The position numbers were made by a program, and so were the translations under genes. The notes below the pieces were generated by a model. It did no database searches. It was given only the letters and a program-made list of their open reading frames with translations, and had not been told where the DNA came from. From JAGQLF01 sp964635995 (GTDB taxonomy: Bacteria > Patescibacteriota > Dojkabacteria > J137), in NCBI GenBank assembly GCA_964635995.1, contig CAZWRA010000030.1, forward strand, positions 1 to 14,176: DNA of 14,176 bases, read 5' to 3'. Positions 1-6,262 of the stretch are shown here, piece after piece (the stretch's first letter is position 1; the number at the start of each line of letters is the position of its first letter).

Positions 1-40
1 CTAATTACACCTCTTTTTTCTGTCCAGCTTATGGGGTACA
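1..40 (-). mobile_element. End of an IS3-family-like insertion sequence (partial)
   Basis: Read on the minus strand from 40 to 1, the sequence begins TGTACCCCATAAGCTGGACA. It starts with TG and carries a 'CCCCATAAG.TGGACA' core resembling the terminal inverted repeats of IS3/IS150-group elements. It interrupts a glycosyltransferase reading frame exactly at 40/41, which supports 40 as the element boundary. The transposase would lie outside the window. This element differs from the one at 530-1656, whose ends do not match. Confidence 0.55.
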
Positions 41-160
41 TTTTGCATTATCAAAAATGATTAGTTTAAACTTTTCAGTATTTGCGTATAAACTTTCAAT
101 AGTGAATTTCACATGATCAAAAGCATTCCAAGTGGTCATTATCAAAGTTATAACATCCAT
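41..160 (-). pseudogene. Glycosyltransferase family 2, N-terminal fragment cut by an IS
   Basis: From an ATG at 160 the minus strand encodes about 40 residues before the IS end: MDVITLIMTTWNA, then FTIESLYAN, then LIIFDNA. This matches the start of GT2 (GT-A fold) glycosyltransferases: a hydrophobic strand, the 'TxxN' loop, the 'SL' helix and the 'DN' strand that contacts the nucleotide sugar. Family members are usually 230-350 residues and transfer sugars from nucleotide donors to surface glycans or lipids. The frame continues for three codons into the IS (Cys-Thr-Pro) and stops at 29-31. The acceptor half is outside the window or lost. It is divergent from the NUDIX gene at 276. The family call rests on a short segment but the pattern is good. 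Confidence 0.6.
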
Positions 161-243
161 AAGATTTATTAGTTAATACGATTAAGATATTGGAGTGTAA
201 TATAATTTTGTAAATAAAACAATGTATTCCATTCAGAGCGTTG

Positions 244-249
244 TATAAT
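244..249 (+). promoter_or_regulatory. -10 box upstream of the NUDIX gene
   Basis: TATAAT, preceded by TTG, lies 26 nt before the NUDIX ATG at 276. No convincing -35 hexamer is visible 17 nt upstream, and there is no Shine-Dalgarno sequence before the ATG. Confidence 0.5.
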
Positions 250-275
250 AAGGCATAAACTATTAATTAAATAAC

Positions 276-530
276 ATGTCTACTAATCTCCAAATAGTTT
301 CTGTGATTGCAGTTATAAGAAATAATAAAGGTAACTATCTTCTTGTTCAAAGAGCAAAGAATGATGATATCTTTCCACTAAAATGGCAAAATCTGGGGGG
401 AAAGATTGAATTATTTGAAACTGTAGAGGAAGCTCTGAGAAGAGAGATTGAAGAGGAGATAGTACTAGCTCTTAAAGATATCAATCCTATATTTCTTCAA
501 AGCTATTCATGGAAAAAGGATGGAAAAGGT
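276..530 (+). pseudogene. NUDIX hydrolase, 5' part, split by an IS3-type element
   Basis: NUDIX enzymes hydrolyse nucleoside diphosphates linked to another moiety. This 85-codon part holds the N-terminal strand (IVSVIAVIRNNKGNYLLVQRA) and a complete NUDIX box at about residues 41-63: GGKIELFE, seven residues, then REIEEEI, matching G-x5-E-x7-REUxEE with the late Gly replaced. The substrate cannot be told. The in-frame ATG at 276 follows a TATAAT box. After codon GGT (528-530) the frame runs into the IS. The remainder resumes in the same frame at 1658. Joined, the gene would encode about 155 residues, a normal NUDIX length, so the intact ancestor is easily rebuilt. The split protein is probably inactive because the C-terminal strands and helix are separated. 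Confidence 0.85.
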
Positions 531-1656
531 GTCAAGCACCCCAATATCTAAGACACTCTTCTGCGAATTTTTCTTTAAATTGAATTGGACTCATTTTTAA
601 ACTTGTGTGAATTCTCTCGTTATTGTAATAATTTATTTGTTTGTAAATATATTCAACCAATTCAGGCAATGTTTCGAATCTGCTTAAGTCTCCATTCTCT
701 TCTTTAAACCTTCCAAAAAATGACTCTTTCCTTCCATTCTGCCATGGGCTTCCCTTATCTGACATCGATATCCCTATTTCTTTTGATTTTACATACTCAA
801 CATATCGCTCTGATCTGTATTCACTTCCTTGATCTGAATGTATGTATTTTGGTAATCCCTTAGTTTTTGTTGTTGCATCTATTAATGCATCTAATATCAA
901 ATCTGTATTGTGAAATCTTGATATTGCTATTCCTCTAATCTCTCTTGTCACGTAATCCATTACTGTTGCTACATAGATAAACCTTCCCTGATATTTTATA
1001 TATGTAAAATCAGTTGCCCAGACAAGATTTGGTATCAATGCACACAGTATTTTCATGATATTAATATATTCTGCAGGTTTTTGATTAATATCGTTCTTTT
1101 TAAAGTGTTTTATCTTACGTCTAAGAGGTTTGATACCATACTTATGCATTACCCTTAATATCTTTTTTCTATTCATCTGTAGCTTTAGCGCAATTCTTCT
1201 GTGCCCATATCTTGGGTTTGCTACTAATACTGATTCAATCTGATTTTTTCTTCTAAATCAGGTTCTGTTTCATAGTTTTTAAAGTACAGGTTTTTTGGAT
1301 TTATTCCTACTAATTCTGCTATGAATCTTTTGTTATCTGCTAAGCGGACCAGGTCTTCCTTTTTTTCCCTCTCCATCTGGAGTGTGACTATTCCTATGAT
1401 TCTTTTTAGCTATTCGTTTTCTCTTTTTAGCCTGTTTACTTCAATCAGGGAAATATCTGTTTTTTCAATTCCATTTCTTAGCCAGCTGTATATTGTCTTA
1501 TCGCTTATTGCATATTGTTCTGCTAATTGCGGTACTTTGAATTTTCCTTCTTTTACTTTCGCTAGGATTTCTTCTTTTATTTCTTTTGGGATTCTTTTGA
1601 GCATATATCTTTTTTAATAATTAATATATTTTCTCAGAATCTTGTCTTAGTTTACA
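530..1656 (-). mobile_element. IS3-family insertion sequence inside the NUDIX gene
   Basis: A roughly 1,127-bp element with a DDE transposase on the minus strand interrupts the NUDIX frame. Its ends read TGTCAAG (from 530) and, on the other strand, TGTAAAC (from 1656). An imperfect inverted repeat CTAAGACA-n3-TTCTG lies near both ends (from 548 and from 1650), but 18 nt in on one side and 6 nt in on the other. GGT occurs at 528-530 and 1658-1660 and may be a 3-bp target duplication, with the exact ends then uncertain by a base or two. The length is typical of IS3-family elements. Confidence 0.8.
532..1604 (-). pseudogene. IS3-family transposase, one nonsense codon and one frameshift
   Basis: This would be a single 357-residue reading frame from the ATG at 1604. 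The N-terminal part is a helix-turn-helix of the OrfA type (PKEIKEEILAKV, then ISDKTIYSWLRNGIEK), followed by a leucine-rich coiled segment. The middle holds the YGHRRIALKL motif of OrfB. The C-terminal part is an rve-type DDE integrase core with WATDFTY, HSDQGSEY and WQNGRKESFF, so all three acidic residues are present. Two lesions break it. A TAG at 1410-1412 falls at codon 65 in the coiled region (Gln or Glu expected). An A run (T6 at 1244-1249 on the plus strand) is one base short, just before the NQIESVLVANPRYG segment. Programmed frameshifting on the A run is possible, but its position inside the OrfB-like part is unusual for the family. The TGA stop at 532-534 lies at the tip of the element. 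Confidence 0.85.
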
Positions 1657-1657
1657 G

Positions 1658-1873
1658 GGTACCGATCAAAGTGATGTTAGACTTGGGTTAATATTCTTAA
1701 TAGAACTGGATGAGGATATAAGAGTAAAAATATCTAAGGAACTAAATGATTATGATTGGTTCAGTTTTGAGCAAATTGAAGGCTTAGACACAATAGGAAA
1801 GGATTCCCCCACAGGGACTTTAGGACAAATAAAACAGGCTGAATTAATCAAAGTTTCAGATCTTTCCAATTAA
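1658..1873 (+). pseudogene. NUDIX hydrolase, 3' part, downstream of the IS
   Basis: Starting at GGT (1658-1660) the frame reads GTDQSDVRLGLIFLIELDED and continues to LNDYDWFSFEQIEGL, ending at TAA 1871-1873, about 71 codons. The hydrophobic strand LGLIFLIEL followed by a 'YDWFSFEQIEGL' segment is the usual C-terminal layout of small NUDIX hydrolases (strand, then W-x-x-x-E-I-x-x-L). It lacks its own start and promoter. Its phase matches the 5' part at 276-530 exactly, which shows one gene was split. Its stop codon overlaps the stop of the convergent regulator gene (1870-1872). Confidence 0.85.
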
Positions 1874-2358
1874 TAATAGGTTTCCTTTGGAACTTCTTTT
1901 AATATAAATAGCCTATCTACCGAAGATCGTAAAGCTTTTGCAATCTTTAATGCATTAGTTAATTCAGCTAAATGATAACCTCGATCTATTGATTCAAATG
2001 CTTTGCAAGACATTTGAGACATTTCTGCAACTGTTCTTTGAGTAAGTCTTAAATTCTTTCTAATTTTCCGCACATTATTCTCTGTAGCATATATTTTATA
2101 ATTAGGGTTCTGCCTATATCTCATACCTAGAAAATCAACGAGGCTTCTATTATGATGGTTATCTTTAACAATATCATCCATACTCATATCTAAACTCTTA
2201 CAAATACGAAACATTGTTAAAAATTGAGGATTAGATCTACCAGCTTCAATAAGCCCATAAGTTCGAGTAGATATACCTGACATTCTAGCTACTGTTTCTT
2301 GGGAATAAGCTTGCTTCTTTCTAGCCGCTTTGAGATTAGTTTTTAATTGCTCCTGCAT
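1870..2358 (-). CDS. XRE-type regulator with two tandem helix-turn-helix domains
   Basis: This is a 162-residue, probably cytoplasmic DNA-binding protein. Residues about 6-64 form one HTH_3/Cro-C1 domain (LKAARKKQAYSQETVARMSGIS, then TYGLIEAGRSNPQF and the IVK ending). Residues about 94-152 form a second (VRKIRKNLRLTQRTVAEMSQMSCKAFESIDRG). The linker of about 30 residues is basic and polar. No sensor or enzymatic domain is visible, so two HTH units in one chain may let it bind a bipartite site. Two half-elements upstream of its own promoter and of the promoter at 2978 fit that idea (inference). The ATG at 2358 has no Shine-Dalgarno sequence. A TATAAT lies about 30 nt upstream. The gene converges on the NUDIX remnant with overlapping stop codons. 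Confidence 0.85.
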   Translation of the reverse strand: MQEQLKTNLKAARKKQAYSQETVARMSGISTRTYGLIEAGRSNPQFLTMFRICKSLDMSMDDIVKDNHHNRSLVDFLGMRYRQNPNYKIYATENNVRKIRKNLRLTQRTVAEMSQMSCKAFESIDRGYHLAELTNALKIAKALRSSVDRLFILKEVPKETYY

Positions 2359-2387
2359 ATGTTATATATAAAATATAAAATATGTAG

Positions 2388-2413
2388 ATTATACAAAACA
2401 GTATTTCAGTCAA
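2388..2413 (-). promoter_or_regulatory. Promoter of the tandem-HTH regulator gene
   Basis: On the minus strand TTGACT (2413-2408) is followed after 14 nt by TATAAT (2393-2388). The spacer is shorter than the ideal 17. A weaker -35, TTGTTG (2416-2411), gives exactly 17. Immediately upstream lies a copy of the sequence shared with the promoter at 2978, so the promoter may depend on a bound activator. Confidence 0.5.
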
Positions 2414-2440
2414 CAAAGTGATAGCCTTATTAGTAAGATA
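2409..2440 (-). repeat. Shared promoter-upstream element, copy 1
   Basis: Read on the minus strand, toward the regulator gene, it is TATCTTACTAA, 5 nt, CTATCACTTT, 1 nt, TTGAC. A second copy at 2952-2982 lies on the plus strand with gaps of 3 and 2 nt. In both copies the TTGAC is the -35 hexamer of a promoter and the two conserved boxes sit just upstream of it, which is the position of an activator site. Confidence 0.65.
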
Positions 2441-2567
2441 TTTACAGTCACAATCTATAATTAAAATGCCAACTGTGATTTGCTAGGCTCTAAAAGGCTT
2501 TGGGCAATTTCCTTAATTTTGCAGAAGAAGTCATAAAGTTGTAAAATCTTATCGGCAGTCGTATTGA

Positions 2568-2932
2568 TTATTCCTCAGCGAACTCATCAAACTTAAACAC
2601 TTCCTCAAACTTCTCCTTCATTATCCTATATTGAATCATTTTCCAGATTAAACCGAACAATAACCCGATTAGGATAGATATTAATATTCCTAAAAATACT
2701 GCTTTATAGGTAATAGGAGTATCTCCAGCAGTTAAAAGTTTATAAAAGAACAAAACTACAATACTTATTTGGGAGAACAGAAAAAACCTATTACAAAGAT
2801 AACCCATGATATTTTTAAAAATGCGTTCTCTAATTCAATAATTTTGGTATAAAAATACTTAAAAGCATTTCTTTTAGCTTCATTTCCAATTATTTTTCCT
2901 AATTCGTTTAAATTTTCTTTTGTATTTCTCAT
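2568..2932 (-). pseudogene. Small two-helix membrane protein, single frameshift
   Basis: I do not recognise the family. The rebuilt product is 121 residues from the ATG at 2932, which follows an AGGA (2941-2938) at 5-nt spacing. The first 40 residues are polar and helical (MRNTKENLNELGKIIGNEAKRN). A hydrophobic segment follows (WVIFVIGFF, then SQISIVVLFFYKLL), then a short loop, a second hydrophobic segment (AVFLGILISILIGLLFGLIW) and a charged tail (MKEKFEEVFKFDEFAEE). The frame breaks in the first helix at a plus-strand A6 (2781-2786). One more base (T7 in the coding strand) joins both halves perfectly. It may be a sequencing error rather than a true pseudogene. It is divergent from the gene at 3161 and its start lies 20 nt from the shared element at 2952-2982. 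Confidence 0.65.
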
Positions 2933-2951
2933 ACAGATCCTAATAATAACT

Positions 2952-2982
2952 TATCTTACTAAATACTATCACTTTAATTGAC
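2952..2982 (+). repeat. Shared promoter-upstream element, copy 2
   Basis: TATCTTACTAA, 3 nt, CTATCACTTT, 2 nt, TTGAC on the plus strand, ending inside the -35 box of the promoter at 2978. It is an inverted partner of 2409-2440, and the two flank the small membrane gene. It also lies just upstream of the start of that divergent gene (2932), so one bound protein could act on both directions. Confidence 0.65.
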
Positions 2983-3006
2983 AGTGGTGTACTTTCCAAT
3001 CATAAT
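2978..3006 (+). promoter_or_regulatory. Sigma70-type promoter for the gene at 3161
   Basis: A perfect TTGACA (2978-2983), a 17-nt spacer and CATAAT (3001-3006) form the best promoter in the window. Transcription should start near 3013, leaving a leader of about 148 nt before the ATG at 3161. An ATG at 3005 overlaps the -10 box and so would not be transcribed from here. Confidence 0.7.
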
Positions 3007-3022
3007 GTCTAAAGCAGAGGAT

Positions 3023-3040
3023 GTTTATCAGTTGATAAAC
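3023..3040. promoter_or_regulatory. 18-bp palindrome just after the predicted start site, possible operator
   Basis: GTTTATCA-GT-TGATAAAC has two perfect 8-bp arms about 10 nt downstream of the predicted transcription start. The position suits a repressor operator, or a short RNA hairpin at the 5' end. No matching palindrome was seen before other genes. Confidence 0.4.
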
Positions 3041-3050
3041 TTACATGGTG

Positions 3051-3111
3051 AGGTTCTCGAACAGTTATCGTGAAGTTTGTTTAATTTATCACTATCACCC
3101 TGCGAGAGCCT
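3051..3111 (+). other. Inverted repeat in the long 5' leader
   Basis: AGGTTCTCG (3051-3059) can pair with CGAGAGCCT (3103-3111) over nine positions with one G-T pair. CAG/CTG extends the stem inward past two bulged bases. The loop is about 35 nt. No T-tract follows, so it is not an intrinsic terminator. It may be leader RNA structure. Confidence 0.35.
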
Positions 3112-3160
3112 TAGAGTGACATAATAGATCATTTCTGAATTAGTTGAATTTCATAAAGCT

Positions 3161-5233
3161 ATGACTCGAAAAAATAATTCATACGTAGACGATTTATTCA
3201 CGGTAACTTCAGCTGACATTCCCATTATAGGTAATGAGTCATTTCAATTCTCACGTCTTTATAATGTAAAAGGAATAAGTGTACCTGAGGCTTACGTCAT
3301 TACTACAATTTCTTTTGATGATTTTTTAATTTCAACAAATACAACAGAAATAATTTTAAATTTACTTTCTAGTGTAGAGCCTTTCATAAGAAAATCAGCT
3401 AGAGAAGCATCAGGACAGATTGTAAATATGATTATGACTTATGAAATACCTAAAGCAATTTTCACAAGTCTTGAAGAGATTTTTAGATCAATGGCTGGAA
3501 AAGGTAATAAGGCATATGTACAGTTAGAAGTTTCTCAAGTTATTGAAGAAAAATTTATACCTGAAAAATCGAGAAACATAAGTTTCTATGATATTTCATC
3601 ACTAGATGAATTTATTCACAATATTAGGTTAATCTGGGCAAGCCTTTTCTCAACTGAAGCTATTGAAGTACGAACTAATAGCTATTATAGAGGACCAATA
3701 ACAGTTGCGATTTTAGTTAGACAAATGAGAAAGTTTGAACTTTCAGGAAAAGTATACTCTATTCCTCCAATAACTCACGAAACAAATACAATTCAAGTAA
3801 ATGCTAATTACGGAATTCTGAATGACTCTCTTGATATTCAGTCGTTTCAAGATGAATACAAGGTTGATCTAGATTCAATGACTATTATTGAAAAAAATAT
3901 TGTGCCTCAAGACTATATGATTATTAGAACAGGTTCTAAAGATAACTCAGATATAAAAACAGTACCTGTAGAAATTTCAAACGAGTGGAGAAGAAAGCAA
4001 AAAATTAATGATGATATTATTTTATATTTAGTAGAAAAATCCAAACAATTAGAGAATTTCTTTCTAGAACCCTTAGAAGTAACTTGGGGTATGGAGATGG
4101 GGGAATTATTCATAACTGATGTAGAAGTTTTAAGAAAACCCACCGAAAAGAATTTAGATATTGAGAAAGAATACTTGAAAAAATTTGAAGTTAAAGAAGT
4201 TAGCGATCAGTCTATCGATAAAGATGATTTCCCTGAAACTTTGGAGAAAATTGAACAAGAAATAAACTTATTAATTCAAAAAGATAATGTTTATATTTCT
4301 GAGAATCGAAAAGAAAAAGAAATAAATATTGAAGAAACCGAAGTTAAAAATAATCGAGAAGTAAGCTGGCCAAAATGGTCTGAAAAATATAAGCTTACTG
4401 GTGATGTTATGTTAGATATTTCAAATGTGAATGCAAAAAACATACATTTACTCTCATTATTTAATGGGACTTACTTTGACTCAACAGAAATTCTACTAAG
4501 TAAAAAAGTTTTACCTGAAGAAATATTTAGAACAGAGAAAAGAATTAAGAATTGGATTGATGCTATGGCTAATGACATTGCTGCTGCAGCTACTAATACA
4601 GATCAAGGAGCATTTATTTATCAATTTTCTAATCCTGGTATTTCTGATTTTAAAAGTATTAACACTGATAAAAAATATTCCGAATTTTATGGAGATGAGA
4701 GATTTATTCAATTTCCAGAAAGTTTAAGTTCTGAATATTTAGCTATTTCAGAAGTTAAGGAGTCGTTTAATGTTCCTAATATTCATTACTGTATTCCGCA
4801 TATTCGGAGTTCAGATAATCTAGAAGATATAATTAAAATTCTAAAATCAATAGGATTTAGAAATTCTAAAAATGGAAAACTATACGCAGAAGTTGCACTT
4901 CCTTCATTTGCATACGATATCTTAGATATTAATAAAGGAATAATAGATGGAGTCATAATAAACTATGACACTCTACTTAGAATTTCTGTTTATAGATCAA
5001 AACCTAGAGAAGTAGATCATAAAATTTTAGCCAAACTTGTTAGTGAAGTAGTAAGAATGTGTAGAAAATCTAATCTAGATTGTCTTATAAGATTTAGTGA
5101 TGAAAATGATTTAGCATTAAAGTTAGTAACTCCAATGAAACCAGATGGATTCATCTTCAGCAGAATTCCTACCAATGAGCAAATGAAGTTTCTTGCTGAA
5201 TATGACATGGCAGTTTTAAACAAGAAATCTTGA
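3161..5233 (+). CDS. Degenerate PEP synthase/PPDK-like protein without the phosphohistidine domain
   Basis: This is a 690-residue cytoplasmic protein. Residues about 10-325 follow the ATP-grasp-like N-terminal domain of phosphoenolpyruvate synthase: the 'ISVPEAYVITT' strand, 'IRLIWASLFSTEAIEVRT', 'ILVRQMRKFELSGKVYS' (Q-M...SG), 'VNANYGI' and 'LENFFLEPLEVTW...LFITDVEVLRKP'. Residues about 405-690 resemble its C-terminal PEP/pyruvate TIM barrel ('IPHIRSSDNLEDI', 'AEVALPS', 'DGVIINYD'). Between them is only a charged linker, so the swivelling domain with the catalytic His (GGxxSHxA motif) is absent. The usual GGK near the N terminus reads IGN, and the late catalytic Cys motif is not seen. PEP synthases are usually near 800 residues. 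It is therefore probably a pseudoenzyme or a protein with a changed role. The ATG at 3161 is the first after an in-frame stop, and there is no Shine-Dalgarno sequence. The SPFH gene follows 51 nt downstream. Confidence 0.7.
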   Translation: MTRKNNSYVDDLFTVTSADIPIIGNESFQFSRLYNVKGISVPEAYVITTISFDDFLISTNTTEIILNLLSSVEPFIRKSAREASGQIVNMIMTYEIPKAIFTSLEEIFRSMAGKGNKAYVQLEVSQVIEEKFIPEKSRNISFYDISSLDEFIHNIRLIWASLFSTEAIEVRTNSYYRGPITVAILVRQMRKFELSGKVYSIPPITHETNTIQVNANYGILNDSLDIQSFQDEYKVDLDSMTIIEKNIVPQDYMIIRTGSKDNSDIKTVPVEISNEWRRKQKINDDIILYLVEKSKQLENFFLEPLEVTWGMEMGELFITDVEVLRKPTEKNLDIEKEYLKKFEVKEVSDQSIDKDDFPETLEKIEQEINLLIQKDNVYISENRKEKEINIEETEVKNNREVSWPKWSEKYKLTGDVMLDISNVNAKNIHLLSLFNGTYFDSTEILLSKKVLPEEIFRTEKRIKNWIDAMANDIAAAATNTDQGAFIYQFSNPGISDFKSINTDKKYSEFYGDERFIQFPESLSSEYLAISEVKESFNVPNIHYCIPHIRSSDNLEDIIKILKSIGFRNSKNGKLYAEVALPSFAYDILDINKGIIDGVIINYDTLLRISVYRSKPREVDHKILAKLVSEVVRMCRKSNLDCLIRFSDENDLALKLVTPMKPDGFIFSRIPTNEQMKFLAEYDMAVLNKKS

Positions 5234-5284
5234 CCCCTTTGAATCTCCTTGATAGAATTGGATATTAGCTTTTAAGACTAAATT

Positions 5285-6229
5285 ATGGCATTTACTTATT
5301 TTCTTGTATTTGTTTAAATTCTTTTTGTTATTCTATTCTTCTCTACATTCTTTATTGTTGAGCAACAGAAAGTTGCAATTATTTAGACATTCGGAAGATT
5401 CTCTAGAGTTGCAAGGCCAGGATTAAATTTTAAAATTCCTTTAGTTGAGCGGATTGCAGGTAGACTTTCACTTAGAGTTCAACAATTAGATGTAAAGGCT
5501 GAAACAAAAACACAGGATAATGTTTTTGTACATATTACCGTTTCTGTTCAATATTACGTTGACTCTGGAAATGTTTATGATGCATTCTATAAACTTGATG
5601 ATGCAGCCCTTCAAATAAATTCATATGTTTTTGATGTAATAAGAGCAAGAGTACCTAGAATTAACATTGATAGACTTTTCGAAGAGAAAGAAGAAATTGC
5701 TGGAGCTATTAAAGAAGAATTAAATGAGACAATGACACAATTTGGTTTTGTTATATTAAATTCTCTTGTTACTGATATTGATCCTGATGCAAAAGTTAAA
5801 GTAGCTATGAATGAGATTAATGCTGCTGAACGAATGAAAGTTGCTGCTAGAGAAAAAGCTGAAGCAAATAAGATCATGAAAGTTAAGGAGGCTGAAGCTG
5901 ATGCAGAATCCAAAGCTCTTCAAGGAAAAGGAATTGCAGATCAAAGATTAGCAATTGTTAAAGGTCTTAAAGAGTCTGTTGAGGACTTTCAGGAGGGTGT
6001 ACAAGGTACAACTGCTCATGATGTTATGAACCTTGTTTTAATGACTCAATATTTCGACACATTAAAAGATATTGGTCAGTACTCAAATACAATATTAATT
6101 CCACATTCACCTGGAGGAATGCAAGATATTGAAGAACAAATGAGAAAGGCAATGATTCAAGCTCACGAAGTAGAAAGAAGTGCTTCTAGAAATGAGCCAG
6201 GAAAAAAACTAAAGAACGAAGTAATATAA
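5285..6229 (+). pseudogene. SPFH/stomatin-prohibitin-like membrane protein with two in-frame stops
   Basis: From the ATG at 5285 one frame runs 314 codons to TAA 6227-6229, interrupted by TAA at 5315-5317 (codon 11) and TAG at 5384-5386 (codon 34). Residues 3-26 are a transmembrane segment. The SPFH domain follows (VEQQKVAII, TFGRFSRVARPGLNFKIP, QQLDVKAETKTQDNVFV, FDVIRARVPRINIDRLF). Then comes an alanine- and glutamate-rich coiled coil (AAERMKVAAREKAEANKIMK). Family members form oligomeric rings on membranes and organise microdomains or protease access. The first stop lies in the membrane helix (Leu by TTA would fit) and the second where Gln or Glu is expected (CAG or GAG). Without readthrough, only an internal ATG such as 5732 would give a product, lacking the membrane anchor. 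All downstream sequence is well kept, so recent mutation or base error is likely. It shares a terminator with the convergent protease gene. Confidence 0.8.
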
Positions 6230-6234
6230 TTTAA

Positions 6235-6262
6235 ATAGCGGGTACAGAAATGTACTCGCTAT
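6235..6262. terminator. Bidirectional intrinsic terminator between convergent genes
   Basis: ATAGCGGGTACA, a GAAA loop, and TGTACTCGCTAT form a 12-bp stem with one G-T pair. It lies between the SPFH stop (6227-6229) and the protease stop (6259-6261, inside the stem). T-rich sequence flanks both sides (CTTTCTAT on plus, TTTAAATTATAT on minus). Confidence 0.8.

Noticed and set aside
1321..1617. Plus-strand open frame of 98 codons over the transposase
   Set aside because: It is the reverse complement of transposase coding sequence, with a low-complexity Ser/Phe/Ile-rich product and no start signals.
3005..3073. 22-codon ORF starting MSKAEDVYQLINLHG
   Set aside because: Its ATG overlaps the -10 box CATAAT of the strong promoter, so it would not be in that transcript. 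A frame change would extend it only to about 38 residues, with no recognisable family.
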